Shown in pieces: positions 25,008-33,155 of a DNA stretch of 40,228 bases (positions are counted from its first letter, which is position 1; each line of letters begins with the position of its first letter). The translations under genes were made by a program, and so were the position numbers. Source of the stretch: Myxococcales bacterium (GTDB lineage Bacteria; Myxococcota_A; Polyangia; Polyangiales; Polyangiaceae); contig JAJZQG010000057.1 of the NCBI GenBank assembly GCA_021847645.1, positions 1 through 40,228 of the forward strand, read 5' to 3'. Under the pieces are notes generated by a model. The model saw nothing but the letters and a program-made list of their open reading frames with translations. It was not told the DNA's origin and made no database searches.

Positions 25008-25245
25008 GCGGGGCTCCTGGGAGAACCGCACGCTAACGGAAGCCGGGACGCGCTTCAATGACAAGGCGCGGCCAGCGCCCCGCGGCCGCCACGTCCCCGA
25101 ACCACAACGACACAAACTCTGGAACAGTCCTGTGTCGCTATACGCAATCGCTCCGGCGCGACGACGCGCCACGTTGACGCGTCCTCGATTCCACCGTAGG
25201 TTGTGGCGTGGCCGGTGGCCCTGACGTACGTGCAAGGAGCTTGTG

Positions 25246-26151
25246 ATGAGAACACATCAGTGGGTTGGTCTTCTCGGGCTGGGTGTGGCAGGAGCGATGA
25301 TGGCCTGTTCGGGGTCGGCCACGGAGTTGCCGGTCGACAATCCCCTGGCGGACGGCGGCACGGTGACGGGTGGTAGTGGCGGCGCTCTGGTCGGCGGCGC
25401 GGGTGGCGGTGTGGTCGGCGGCGCGGGTGGCGGTGTGGTCGGCGGCGCGGGTGGCGGTGTGGTCGGCGGCGCGGGTGGAGCGGTGACCGGCGGGGCCGGG
25501 GGCGGCGTGGGCGGCGACGGCGGAGCGGTGACCGGGGGCGCCGGCGGTGTGCCGACCGGCGGGGCCGGGGGCGGCGTGACCGGTGGCTCGGGCGGCGCAC
25601 CGAACACGTGCGCGCTGACGGGCGACCCAACCTGCGATTCGTGCTTGAGCACCAGCTGCGGTACGGAGTGCTCGACGTGCCTGAACGATCCGGCGTGCTA
25701 CGACCTTCTGAACTGCATCACGAACTGTCCGTCTGGCAGCCAGCAGTGCCAGCAGCAGTGTGTGAGCCAGAATCCCGGGGCGCTCGACCAGCTTCTGGCT
25801 TTCCTGGGCCCGAACGGCTGTGCCCAGGCAAACTGCTATGATCAATGCGGTGGCGGGGGCGGCACGGCAGGCAGTGGCGGGTCGGGGGGCAGCACGGGGG
25901 CCTGCGCGTTGTCGACGGGCAGCAATACCTGCGATGCGTGCATGTCGAACAACTGCTTGTCCGAGTGCCAGACGTGCGCTGACAATGCGGATTGCGCTGC
26001 CATCTTCGATTGCGTGCAGTCCTGCGCCCCGAATGATCAGCAGTGCGTGTACGGCTGCGTGCAAGGGCATTGGAACGGCATTACGGACTTCCGAACGCTC
26101 GACGGACAGAACGGCTGCTTGACCCAGAATTGCGGCTCGCAGTGCCCGTAA
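25246..26151 (+). CDS. Gly-rich, Cys-repeat lipoprotein
   Basis: A 301-residue lipoprotein. The signal peptide ends GVAGAMMAC (lipobox MMAC). Residues about 38-118 are almost only Gly, Ala, Val and Thr in VVGGAGGG-like units, encoded by 24-bp DNA repeats. Two homologous Cys-rich modules follow, near 122-200 and 220-301. Each has the pattern T-CDxC-x3-xC-x3-Cx2C, then an FDC/LNC pair, QQC, and NGC-x4-C. The Gly tract probably serves as a flexible stalk carrying the disulfide modules off the outer membrane. Lipoproteins of this plan are common in myxobacteria; function unknown. AAGGAG (25234-25239) six bases before ATG 25246 fixes the start. Confidence 0.75.
   Translation: MRTHQWVGLLGLGVAGAMMACSGSATELPVDNPLADGGTVTGGSGGALVGGAGGGVVGGAGGGVVGGAGGGVVGGAGGAVTGGAGGGVGGDGGAVTGGAGGVPTGGAGGGVTGGSGGAPNTCALTGDPTCDSCLSTSCGTECSTCLNDPACYDLLNCITNCPSGSQQCQQQCVSQNPGALDQLLAFLGPNGCAQANCYDQCGGGGGTAGSGGSGGSTGACALSTGSNTCDACMSNNCLSECQTCADNADCAAIFDCVQSCAPNDQQCVYGCVQGHWNGITDFRTLDGQNGCLTQNCGSQCP
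25387..25482 (+). repeat. Four 24-bp tandem repeats inside the Gly-rich lipoprotein gene
   Basis: Four consecutive 24-bp units of the form GTGGTCGGCGGCGCGGGTGG plus four more bases run from 25387 to 25482. The middle two are identical and the outer ones differ by a few bases. More degenerate units continue to about 25600. The repeat keeps the reading frame (eight residues), so copy-number change would alter only stalk length. Confidence 0.85.
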
Positions 26152-26161
26152 GCGTACGGGC
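26144..26161 (+). terminator. Hairpin at the end of the lipoprotein gene, likely terminator
   Basis: A perfect 7-bp stem GCCCGTA/TACGGGC with loop AGCG overlaps the TAA stop (26149-26151). It is followed by GATTCCTTCTC, a weak T-tract. A second small hairpin (CCCCG/CGGGG) follows near 26206-26220. Confidence 0.45.
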
Positions 26162-26247
26162 GATTCCTTCTCGATCCTGACATCAGCGCACCATCCCCGG
26201 ACCAAGCCCCGGGAATCGGGGTTATCCTCGTCGACGTCTGCACCGTT

Positions 26248-26285
26248 GCCGGGTTCTCGCGCGGCGGGCGCCGGGTTCTCGCGCG
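26248..26285. repeat. 16-bp direct repeat in intergenic DNA
   Basis: GCCGGGTTCTCGCGCG occurs at 26248-26263 and again at 26270-26285. It lies in the 237-bp gap between the two convergent lipoprotein genes, which otherwise holds nothing recognisable. Confidence 0.6.
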
Positions 26286-26388
26286 TCCTCGAAACTCGAA
26301 GTCGTCAACGTCCCCGGCAAGGGCAACAGCTACGGCCAGGATTGGACCGTTGCCGAGCGTATGGGAGAGGGGAGCCCTGAAGACCGGG

Positions 26389-27498
26389 TCAGAACGAGCC
26401 GGAGCCGCCCGACTGGCAGTTCTGGCAAACAGGATCGTTGGGATTGGTGTTGCACGACAGCGGGCAGTAGCCTACGCGATTGAACACTTTCGCGGCGCCG
26501 CTGCCATCGTCGATCTCGTCGCACTCGACGGTCAGGCCCACCACGGACATTTCGCCATAGCCGCCGGAGTTGGCGAACTGCTGGGCGCACTGGATCTGGG
26601 CCGGGGTGTCGGCAAGCCAGGAGTCGAGCGGCGGCAGCGTGGTGACCTGGTTGGCAGTGGGATAGTCGCCTTCGGTGCATACGCTCACGAGCGTGCAGTC
26701 GGTGGGCTGGGGGTTCTTGTAGTCGCCGGCCTTGAGCGTGTAGCACAGCTTGAAATGGCCTGCGCAGTCCACCTTCAAGGTGTCCGGCGTCCAGGGCTGC
26801 GACGGCTTGGTGATGGTCGAGCCGCTCATGGGCGGGCACTCGACGGAGGTGCCGTTGAGAATGGTGGAGACGGCGCCGCCGGAACCCAATCCGCCACCCG
26901 TGTCGACGAAGCACGGCGACAGGTTGTCGAGCTTCCACTGTCCCGCGGAAAAGCAGGTGCATGCCGAAGCGCCGCTGGTGCCCGTGGGCAGCTGGTATCC
27001 CACGCAGGGTCCCCACTGGCCCTGGTTCTCGCCGACGGCCGTGCAGGTGGTCTGGCCGTCGTGGCAGATTCCGCGGTTGCGGTTCTTGCGGAATCCGGGC
27101 CAGCACGCAGCCGTCTGGCCCACGGCCGGACACGTGCATCCCTCCCGGTTCTTGTCGTCCGGGCAATCCGGGGTTCCGCCGGGCGTCGGATAGGACATCC
27201 CCGAGTCCAGGCACTGCTGCGGCGGTGGATCGTTTGCCCAATAGGCATCGGGATCGAACTGCTGGGCATCGGGATTCAGCGCAGCGTCGCCCAGGATCGT
27301 GCCACCTCCGGTGCCGCCAGAGTTGCCAAAACCGGCGGCCGAGCCATCTGCACCGCCCGACCCGCCCCCTCCTCCGGAGCCGCCCACCCCGGGCGCACTG
27401 CTGTATTGGGAACCACTGTTGCTCGACGAGCACGCGAAGCCCACGGCACTCGCGACGCCTGCGAAGAGCACCACCCCAAGGAATCGTCCATGCTTCAT
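26389..27498 (-). CDS. Ser/Gly-rich, Cys-rich lipoprotein
   Basis: A 369-residue secreted lipoprotein. The signal peptide MKHGRFLGVVLFAGVASAVG ends at FAC (lipobox GFAC) and is followed by an SSS/GSGGGG linker of about 45 residues. The rest is Cys-rich (about 20 cysteines), with segments such as REGCTCPAVGQTAACWPG and ICHDGQTTC, and ends CQNCQSGGSGSF. I recognise no catalytic motif. ATG 27498 was chosen because it starts the signal peptide; the 37 residues possible upstream are not signal-like. The -10-like TAGTGT five bases upstream suggests a leaderless mRNA. It is divergent from the Ser/Thr kinase gene. Confidence 0.7.
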   Translation of the reverse strand: MKHGRFLGVVLFAGVASAVGFACSSSNSGSQYSSAPGVGGSGGGGGSGGADGSAAGFGNSGGTGGGTILGDAALNPDAQQFDPDAYWANDPPPQQCLDSGMSYPTPGGTPDCPDDKNREGCTCPAVGQTAACWPGFRKNRNRGICHDGQTTCTAVGENQGQWGPCVGYQLPTGTSGASACTCFSAGQWKLDNLSPCFVDTGGGLGSGGAVSTILNGTSVECPPMSGSTITKPSQPWTPDTLKVDCAGHFKLCYTLKAGDYKNPQPTDCTLVSVCTEGDYPTANQVTTLPPLDSWLADTPAQIQCAQQFANSGGYGEMSVVGLTVECDEIDDGSGAAKVFNRVGYCPLSCNTNPNDPVCQNCQSGGSGSF

Positions 27499-27505
27499 GC
27501 GCGTC

Positions 27506-27533
27506 ACACTACGCTCTCGGGCGCGCCGGTCAA
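27506..27533 (-). promoter_or_regulatory. Candidate promoter of the Ser/Gly-rich lipoprotein gene, leaderless type
   Basis: On the minus strand TTGACC (27528-27533) and TAGTGT (27506-27511) are 16 bases apart. The -10 ends seven bases before the second base of the ATG region, about 7 bases from ATG 27498. Confidence 0.4.
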
Positions 27534-27654
27534 GCCTGCGGGGGCAAGGCGAGAGGCGCGAACTGCACTTTTTCTTGGGTATTTTCACCATGGTTATTCC
27601 TCTTGCCACCGGGCTGAAACTGACCCAGAGTTACGTCGCTCGCCCACCGCCGCC

Positions 27655-28785
27655 ATGAGTCAGGTCTTCGTCCGCTGCCCGCACTGCAACCTCCCCCACC
27701 CTTTGGCTGCGGGCGTGTGCCCGACGACCGGCAAGCTGATTGAGAGACCGAAAGCGTCGAGTTCGAGCCCACCGCCGACTACCGGCGTCCCCAAGTTTTC
27801 CAGCAGCTTTCCCCCCACCGGCTCCTCGATGCCGCCCAGCTCCCCGCCGGCCTCGAGCCTTACGCCCACCGGTTCGTCGGTGATTCCGCCGCCCAGCGCG
27901 GTCCGCAAGATCGCGCCAGGCACGGTGCTCGACAACACATATCTCATCGAGGCATCGATGGGGACCGGCGGTATGGGAGAGGTTTACGCGGGTATCGAGA
28001 TTCACAATCAGCGTCCCGTGGCGGTCAAGGTGCTCCCGGCCAACATGGTCGACAACGAGGACTCGATGCGCAGGTTCTTCCGCGAAGCGCGCATCACCGC
28101 GGCCCTGAACCACCCCAACATCTGCCGCATCTACCACTTTGGCACGCTCGAGAACCGCAGGCCCTACTACGTCATGGAGCTGCTCGACGGCGAGCCGCTG
28201 TTCGCGCGCATCGAGCGCGAGGGCGCGCTGCCGTTCCTCGACGCCGTGGAGATCGTGATGCAGCTGCTTGCGGGGTTGCGCGCCGCCCACCGCAGCGGGG
28301 TGCTCCACCGCGACATCAAGCCCGACAACATCTTCCTGCACAACCGGGCCGACGGCCGGCAGATGGTCAAGCTGCTGGACTTTGGCGTGTCCAAGGATCT
28401 CGTCCCCATGATGATGACCGGCGAGGACACCACGCAGACGACCGGCACGGGCGTCGTCATGGGTACGCCGTCGTACCTGTCGCCTGAACAGGCCATGGGC
28501 AGCCGCCAGCTCGACGCACGCTCCGATCTGTTCGCCGTGGGCGTGGTGTTGTTCGAGACGGTCACGGGCCGCAAGCCCTTCGCATCACCGACCTATCCCG
28601 GGCTTCTCGCCAAGATTACCTCCACGCCCCAGCGGCCCGTGAGCGATCTGCGTCCCGCCACCCCCCCGGAGCTGCAGAAGATCGTGGACAAAGCGCTGCA
28701 GAAGGATCCGAACCGCCGCTACCAGAGCGCCGCCGAGTTCCTCAACGACTTGCAGGCCGTTCGCATGCATCTGCTGGCCACCTAG
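27655..28785 (+). CDS. Hanks-type Ser/Thr protein kinase with N-terminal zinc-ribbon-like segment
   Basis: A 376-residue kinase. Residues 1-25 hold RCPHCNLPHPLAAGVC (C8, C11, C22), a ribbon-like start often seen in myxobacterial kinases. A Ser/Pro-rich linker to about residue 85 is followed by the kinase domain. It has the P-loop GTGGMGEVY (103-111), VAVKVL (K125), E144 in the C-helix, HRDIKPDN with catalytic D220, LDFGVSK with D242, and GTPSYLSPEQ as the activation segment end. All catalytic residues are present. The protein ends with the kinase domain: there is no membrane segment or sensor domain, so it should be cytosolic. No Shine-Dalgarno sequence precedes ATG 27655; the frame is open far upstream, but that part lies antisense to the lipoprotein gene. 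Confidence 0.93.
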   Translation: MSQVFVRCPHCNLPHPLAAGVCPTTGKLIERPKASSSSPPPTTGVPKFSSSFPPTGSSMPPSSPPASSLTPTGSSVIPPPSAVRKIAPGTVLDNTYLIEASMGTGGMGEVYAGIEIHNQRPVAVKVLPANMVDNEDSMRRFFREARITAALNHPNICRIYHFGTLENRRPYYVMELLDGEPLFARIEREGALPFLDAVEIVMQLLAGLRAAHRSGVLHRDIKPDNIFLHNRADGRQMVKLLDFGVSKDLVPMMMTGEDTTQTTGTGVVMGTPSYLSPEQAMGSRQLDARSDLFAVGVVLFETVTGRKPFASPTYPGLLAKITSTPQRPVSDLRPATPPELQKIVDKALQKDPNRRYQSAAEFLNDLQAVRMHLLAT

Positions 28786-29108
28786 CGCACCGATTCCTTC
28801 GGCGTCCTGGGCGTGGCGGAGGGCAGGCGCAGATAGCGCCCAAGGCCGCAGAAATACGGTCAGGCCCTTGCGTCAGATGCGCGCAGTCTTTGGAGATCGT
28901 CGCAGCATTCCCATGCGATCGCCCCGGCAAGAACCCTCTACTTCTGCGATGTTCTGCGCAATCTGCGGCTACCTCCGAGGCGAAGGAATCGGTGCTCTAG
29001 CGCTGCACGTCCAATGGTCCTTTCCGGTCTTGGGAATCCATCGGGACGTCGCCGGTTCGTGGGCCCCGCGACGGCGTTCCGCGGCCCGAAGGTCCTGCGG
29101 CGTGCCCG
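28786..29108. other. Intergenic region without recognisable content
   Basis: Between the kinase stop and the stop of the minus-strand gene at 29109 I see no convincing coding frame, strong hairpin with T-tract, RNA gene or repeat. Confidence 0.5.
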
Positions 29109-30221
29109 CTAGCTCCCGGTTCGCACCACGTACAGGGATGTCGCGTCGATCGGCGCGGTCCCCACGCTCTGGCCCGCGAGCGCCGCGTCCTCCCACAGAG
29201 CCTTGCCCGTCCGTTGCCCGCCCGCCGCGCTCGGGTCGAACGAAACCACGTTCGCCAGACCGTCGCCCGAGTCCATCATGGCGGCGCTCCACGCTCCCCC
29301 GTGTCGCATCGCGCGCGCCGCCGTGGCCTCGCTGACCGCCTCGGCCACGCCAGCCAGCAGCTCGTTTCCGTCCCTCGACACGCCGACCAGCAGACGGCGC
29401 CCCTGGAACGGCGCGCCCTCCGCGATCCCCGGCCGCAGCTCGCCACTCTCGAGCGTGCACGAGGGGGTCTGCATCCACCAGTCACCGGGCTGAGGCGCCG
29501 CGGCTGGCACGGGCCAATACCCTACCTGCAAGGCTGCATCAGCGCCGCGCCGAATCACGCACGCGCCCGGCTTCGGGCGACGAAGCACCTTTCCGTCAGC
29601 GGCAACTCCGAAGCCTGCGCGCGAAGCTCGCTGGCCTGCCAACAGAAGCGCGATGACCTTCGAGCTCTGCTCTTGCGCAATCCCTCCGGCCTTCTTGTCC
29701 AGCGCCTTGCCCGGCGCCAGCTTCAGCTCGCATCGCTTCAGATCGAAGGCGACGACCTTCACGACGGATTCCGCACGATCGCCGTCCGGGTGGAGCACGA
29801 GCCGAAACACCAGAGGACCGTCGGAGGACTCGACGATCGGGAACCACATGCCGTCGTCCTTGGAGAAGGGCGTATGGACCATCGGTCCCGGACTGTGGGG
29901 GAACGATCGGGAAGGCGGCGTCGCCGCGCCGGAAGCGTTGGCGGACGCGCTCGACACGGGCAGATTCCAGTACGCCTCGGGGCGCTCCTGGATGCCCCAA
30001 AGCTTGTTCCAGCCGTCGTCGGCCGTATAGGCAGCCCGTTCGGCCCAGCCCATGGCCGTGCGACCGAAGATCGCGACTCCGATGTCGTGGAGTCTCGGCC
30101 CGAGCCACGGCACATGATGGACAGCGATCCACACCGCGACGATCGCCATCACCACGGTCACGCCGGCGGCGGCGACGAACAGCTGGCGCTTGGCTCGGGG
30201 CTCGGTCGGTGGTTGCGGCAT
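29109..30221 (-). CDS. Membrane-anchored protein, possibly phosphodiester-glycosidase-like (NAGPA/DUF2233)
   Basis: A 370-residue protein with one N-terminal membrane segment (residues about 14-34, LFVAAAGVTVVMAIVAVWIAV) and an extracytoplasmic remainder. Two segments resemble the phosphodiester glycosidase (NAGPA) fold. One is AGFGVAADGKVLRRPKPGACVIRR. The other is RLLVGVSRDGNELLAGVAEA, then GGAWSAAMMDSGDGLANV at the position where the family has its LDGGGSS turn. The match is partial and the usual Gly/Ser run is replaced by MDSGDG, so activity is doubtful. TAGGAT six bases before ATG 30221 suggests a leaderless mRNA. Family assignment is tentative; the membrane anchor is clear. Confidence 0.6.
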   Translation of the reverse strand: MPQPPTEPRAKRQLFVAAAGVTVVMAIVAVWIAVHHVPWLGPRLHDIGVAIFGRTAMGWAERAAYTADDGWNKLWGIQERPEAYWNLPVSSASANASGAATPPSRSFPHSPGPMVHTPFSKDDGMWFPIVESSDGPLVFRLVLHPDGDRAESVVKVVAFDLKRCELKLAPGKALDKKAGGIAQEQSSKVIALLLAGQRASRAGFGVAADGKVLRRPKPGACVIRRGADAALQVGYWPVPAAAPQPGDWWMQTPSCTLESGELRPGIAEGAPFQGRRLLVGVSRDGNELLAGVAEAVSEATAARAMRHGGAWSAAMMDSGDGLANVVSFDPSAAGGQRTGKALWEDAALAGQSVGTAPIDATSLYVVRTGS

Positions 30222-30227
30222 GCGACC

Positions 30228-30256
30228 ATCCTACCAGCCGGCCGATGCTCGGGCAC
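30228..30256 (-). promoter_or_regulatory. Possible promoter, leaderless type
   Basis: On the minus strand TAGGAT (30228-30233) ends six bases before ATG 30221. The sequence 17 bases upstream is GTGCCC, a poor -35. Confidence 0.3.
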
Positions 30257-30285
30257 GACCAGGGCGCACGGGCGGACCCGCGCCG

Positions 30286-31488
30286 TCAGAACATGTAGCC
30301 GAGCCTCAAGTTGAAGACGGGAAGCGGGGTCTTGCCGATCTTCTCGAGCGTGTCGATGACCTTCTGATTGCTCTGGTCGACCACCTGCTGCGCGGCAGCC
30401 AACACCTCCGGAGGAATGCCCGCCGGAAGATTCGGCGGGATGTCGGTCTGATAGCTGATCTGGCTGGGCGCGATCGGAATCTGGCCGCCCACGTCGATGC
30501 CCAGCGCGAAGCCCGAACCAAAAATCGAGAACCAGCCGAGCTGCGGAGTGAGGATCATGGCCTTGACCGAGCCGTGGCTGGTGATGTCATACGAGCTCAG
30601 GCCGGGCAGCGGCGTGGAAACCGTGTTGACGAACGTGCCCTCGGCGCTGTGGTAACCCACACCCGCACCGATGAAGAACCCGCCGCCGAACAGGTACAGC
30701 CGCCCGTACGCGTCGTATTCGCGATACTTGAGCTTGGCCTCGCCGTAGTACGAGATCTTGATGTCGGGGATCATGCCGAGGTTGAGCCCGAATCCGAGGT
30801 AGTCGAAGAACTTCGCCGTTCCGCCGAAGTTGATCACGTTCGGCAGACCCGTCCCCACATAGGGGCCGAGCCGCAAGGGCCCAAAGATGCCGTTGGTGTC
30901 ATCGTCTTTTTCAGCGGGCTTCTTGCCTGGCGGCGCGGCAGGGGCCGTGGACGGCGGAGCAGCGGAATGCGTCGAAGCTTCGTTCCATGGGGTGGGCGAC
31001 GGAGAAGTCTCGGCGGGCGACGCGGACCGGTGCGGCGCGGAATGCGGCGGCGGTTCGTCGGGCGGCGCGGGAGGGACCGTTGCCGGCGGCGCAGCAGGCG
31101 ACGCGGGCGTAAGTGGACTGGGCGCGGCCGCAGGCGGCGCGGGGGGGGTTGCCGACGGCGCCTGAGCCGGAGGCGCAGGCGGTTGATCGGGCGAAGAAGG
31201 TGGCCCGGCAGACGGCGGCGGAGCCGGTTGATCGGGTGGCGGCGCGGGTTCGTCCGGCGGCGGAGCCGGTTGATCGGGTGGCGGCGAAGGCTCGTCCGGC
31301 GCGGCAGGTGGTTGCGCAGAGGGCGGCGGAGAAGGCTCTTGCAACGGAATGGCAGCCGTGCCCATCCGCGAGCCGGCAGCTACGCCCGGTGCCACGAGCC
31401 AAGCCGACAAGCCCAGCAACAGCAGAGCCTTCGAGCTGCCAATCATCCGCCAGCGGTGTCCGCTCCTGCCATCCGTGCGCTCGTTCAT
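30286..31488 (-). CDS. Outer-membrane beta-barrel-like protein with long Pro-rich linker
   Basis: A 400-residue exported protein. After a signal peptide (SSKALLLLGLSAWLVAPGVAAG) about 150 residues are a Pro/Ala/Ser-rich linker built of PPPDQPAPP-like units. The C-terminal 200 residues alternate polar and aromatic residues (FFDYLGFGLNLGMIPD, YGRLYLFGGGFFIGAGVGYHS) and end LRLGYMF with a terminal phenylalanine, the hallmark of an outer-membrane barrel recognised by BamA. Function unknown; the linker might cross or bind the peptidoglycan. AAAGGA four bases before ATG 31488 supports the start. It lies 53 bp downstream of the lipoprotein gene at 31542 on the same strand, so the two may form an operon. 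Confidence 0.75.
   Translation of the reverse strand: MNERTDGRSGHRWRMIGSSKALLLLGLSAWLVAPGVAAGSRMGTAAIPLQEPSPPPSAQPPAAPDEPSPPPDQPAPPPDEPAPPPDQPAPPPSAGPPSSPDQPPAPPAQAPSATPPAPPAAAPSPLTPASPAAPPATVPPAPPDEPPPHSAPHRSASPAETSPSPTPWNEASTHSAAPPSTAPAAPPGKKPAEKDDDTNGIFGPLRLGPYVGTGLPNVINFGGTAKFFDYLGFGLNLGMIPDIKISYYGEAKLKYREYDAYGRLYLFGGGFFIGAGVGYHSAEGTFVNTVSTPLPGLSSYDITSHGSVKAMILTPQLGWFSIFGSGFALGIDVGGQIPIAPSQISYQTDIPPNLPAGIPPEVLAAAQQVVDQSNQKVIDTLEKIGKTPLPVFNLRLGYMF
31213..31296 (-). repeat. 42-bp tandem repeat in the Pro-rich linker
   Basis: A 32-base block that includes GAGCCGGTTGATCGGGTGGC is present identically at 31213-31244 and 31255-31286, a period of 42 bp (14 residues). It encodes part of the PPPDQPAPP linker of the outer-membrane protein. 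Confidence 0.8.
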
Positions 31489-31541
31489 GGGTCCTTTCGA
31501 TGATCTGCCGTGATCATGGTTGCCACTCCGCCGCGCACGGT

Positions 31542-32519
31542 TCAAGGCCCCGAGACAGGAAACGGGGGGCGCGGGCGGAAGAGCACCTTGCGACGCAGCG
31601 ACGACTTCAATGCGCCGGACCACGACCCGGTGAACGTCGTCGAGGTCTGCTCAAGTCCCGGCAGACACACCACGTATCCGAGCTGGATCGTGGTGGGTGC
31701 GTTCGGGAACAGATACACGATTCCGAAGCAGGCTTCGGCATCCCCAAGAAGCATGGAGTGCAGTTCGAGCCACGGCCCCCCTGGACAGGTCGAGCAGTCT
31801 ACCGTGTTGAAAGGAACCAGATCGTAGCCCTTTCCATCGAGCGTCACCTGCCCGTCCGCCTGGCCCAGGGTCAGCCCGTCGGCGGACACCGTGATGCCGG
31901 TTTGCAGGAACGTGGGCCGCGCCGTGAGCGCGGGCAGATCGACCTGCGTCGATGTCGCTTGCGCGGCGCCCACGCACGTGCCGCTCGCGTTCTCCACCGC
32001 CATGGCCTCGGAGAAACTCTCCGAATAGACGAACGGAAGCGAGCCCGTCTGGCAATACAGGTAGCTCACGGCGAAGTCCGAGCCGTCCTTCGCGAGCGAC
32101 ACCACGTCGTACAAGTCGTAGCCCGCCGCGCCCCACGAGTGCGTCTGATACGCGAAGGCGACGTGCTGCGCGTCGTTGAACAGGTATCCGCCCCGGTTCG
32201 CCGCGATGTCGATTTGCTTGACGCGCGCGACGCCGTCCCCCGATGCGTCGACCGAGAACGGCAGCTGGACGGCTCCGTGCGTTTCCGGCACCACGACCTG
32301 TTGCCCGGATTCCGTCGCGGCATCCGACTCGAGGCCAGCATCGGCCGGTGTCCCGGTGTCGGGCTCTGCGACGGCGTCCTGCGCAACCGAACCGTCCGCC
32401 AATCCCCCGAGCTCAGGGCCGCGGTCGTCCGCCGTTCCGCATGCCCCGACGCACGCGACGCAAGCGACCGTGAGAGCCCCAGCCATTCGTCGCCGTCCGT
32501 CGACCCGCCTTGAGTTCAT
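31542..32519 (-). CDS. Lipoprotein of unknown function
   Basis: A 325-residue lipoprotein. The signal sequence RRRMAGALTVACVACVGAC ends in a standard lipobox (VGAC), followed by an Asp/Ala/Gly-rich linker of about 50 residues. The remaining beta-rich domain contains DIAANRGGYLFND, DLYDVVSLAKDG and two Cys pairs (YLYCQTG; DCSTCPGGPW). I recognise no family. ATG 32519 is chosen so that the signal peptide is N-terminal; the open frame upstream is antisense to the GtrA-like gene. It precedes the outer-membrane barrel gene by 53 bp. Confidence 0.7.
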   Translation of the reverse strand: MNSRRVDGRRRMAGALTVACVACVGACGTADDRGPELGGLADGSVAQDAVAEPDTGTPADAGLESDAATESGQQVVVPETHGAVQLPFSVDASGDGVARVKQIDIAANRGGYLFNDAQHVAFAYQTHSWGAAGYDLYDVVSLAKDGSDFAVSYLYCQTGSLPFVYSESFSEAMAVENASGTCVGAAQATSTQVDLPALTARPTFLQTGITVSADGLTLGQADGQVTLDGKGYDLVPFNTVDCSTCPGGPWLELHSMLLGDAEACFGIVYLFPNAPTTIQLGYVVCLPGLEQTSTTFTGSWSGALKSSLRRKVLFRPRPPFPVSGP

Positions 32520-32729
32520 CGTTGATCCGCGTCCGCCTGGAGATGCTCGAGCGTACCGCATGCGGGCGGACACGCCAACGCCACCAGGTGCGTCGACAGG
32601 TCGCCTCGAGCGCGAAGCGCCCTGCGCACCGTGCTTTGGCGGCACCTTGGCCGACCCGCATTTCCCCGTCGTTTCTCCGCCGCCGCCGGGCTCCTCGCCG
32701 GCGGCGCGTCCCTTGCTTCGTCCCATCCC

Positions 32730-33155
32730 ATGCAGCGCCATCCCATCCGTGACGCCGTGCTCCGCTTCCTGCGAGGCAGTGCCGTCGGCATCGCCGCCAC
32801 CGTGCTCGACATGGCCGTCCTGGCCATCCTGGTCGAGGGCTTCCGTCTCACACCCGCGCAGGCCAACGTTCCCGCCCTGATCGCCGGCGCCGCCGTCCAG
32901 TTCATCGGGTGCCGTCACGTGGTCTTTCGCACCACTTCGGGCTCCGTTTCCAAACAGCTCGTGGCCTTCGTCGCCACCGAGGCCGGCACCCTCACGCTCA
33001 ACGGCATCGTCTTCCAGGTTCTGGTGAGCTTGACGCCCGTCCCCTACCCGCTCGCGCGCATGCTGGGCACGTTCCTCGTGTTCATCGGGTTCAGCTACCC
33101 GCTCTGGGGCCGGATCTTTCGCGCCCCTGCGGCCGAATCGACTGCAGCCGATTGA
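32730..33155 (+). CDS. GtrA-like small membrane protein
   Basis: A 141-residue protein with four hydrophobic segments (near 17-37, 45-65, 78-100, 107-127). The first helix pair FLRGSAVGIAATVLDMAVLAILVE and the QANVPALIAGAAVQFIGCRHVVFR segment match the GtrA/DPMS3 pattern, where an Asn or similar residue precedes the second helix and an FxF/VFR turn follows. GtrA-like proteins are thought to help flip or position polyprenyl-phosphate-linked sugars. There is no glycosyltransferase beside it here; a GT-C enzyme lies 10 kb away. ATG 32730 is used; the longer frame from 32631 adds an unlikely N-terminus. The 3' end overlaps a small minus-strand gene by 61 bp. Confidence 0.7.
   Translation: MQRHPIRDAVLRFLRGSAVGIAATVLDMAVLAILVEGFRLTPAQANVPALIAGAAVQFIGCRHVVFRTTSGSVSKQLVAFVATEAGTLTLNGIVFQVLVSLTPVPYPLARMLGTFLVFIGFSYPLWGRIFRAPAAESTAAD

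Noticed and set aside
26350..27654. Upstream extension of the Ser/Thr kinase frame
   Set aside because: It is antisense to the Cys-rich lipoprotein gene and has no domain; the kinase starts naturally at ATG 27655 with its zinc-ribbon-like segment.
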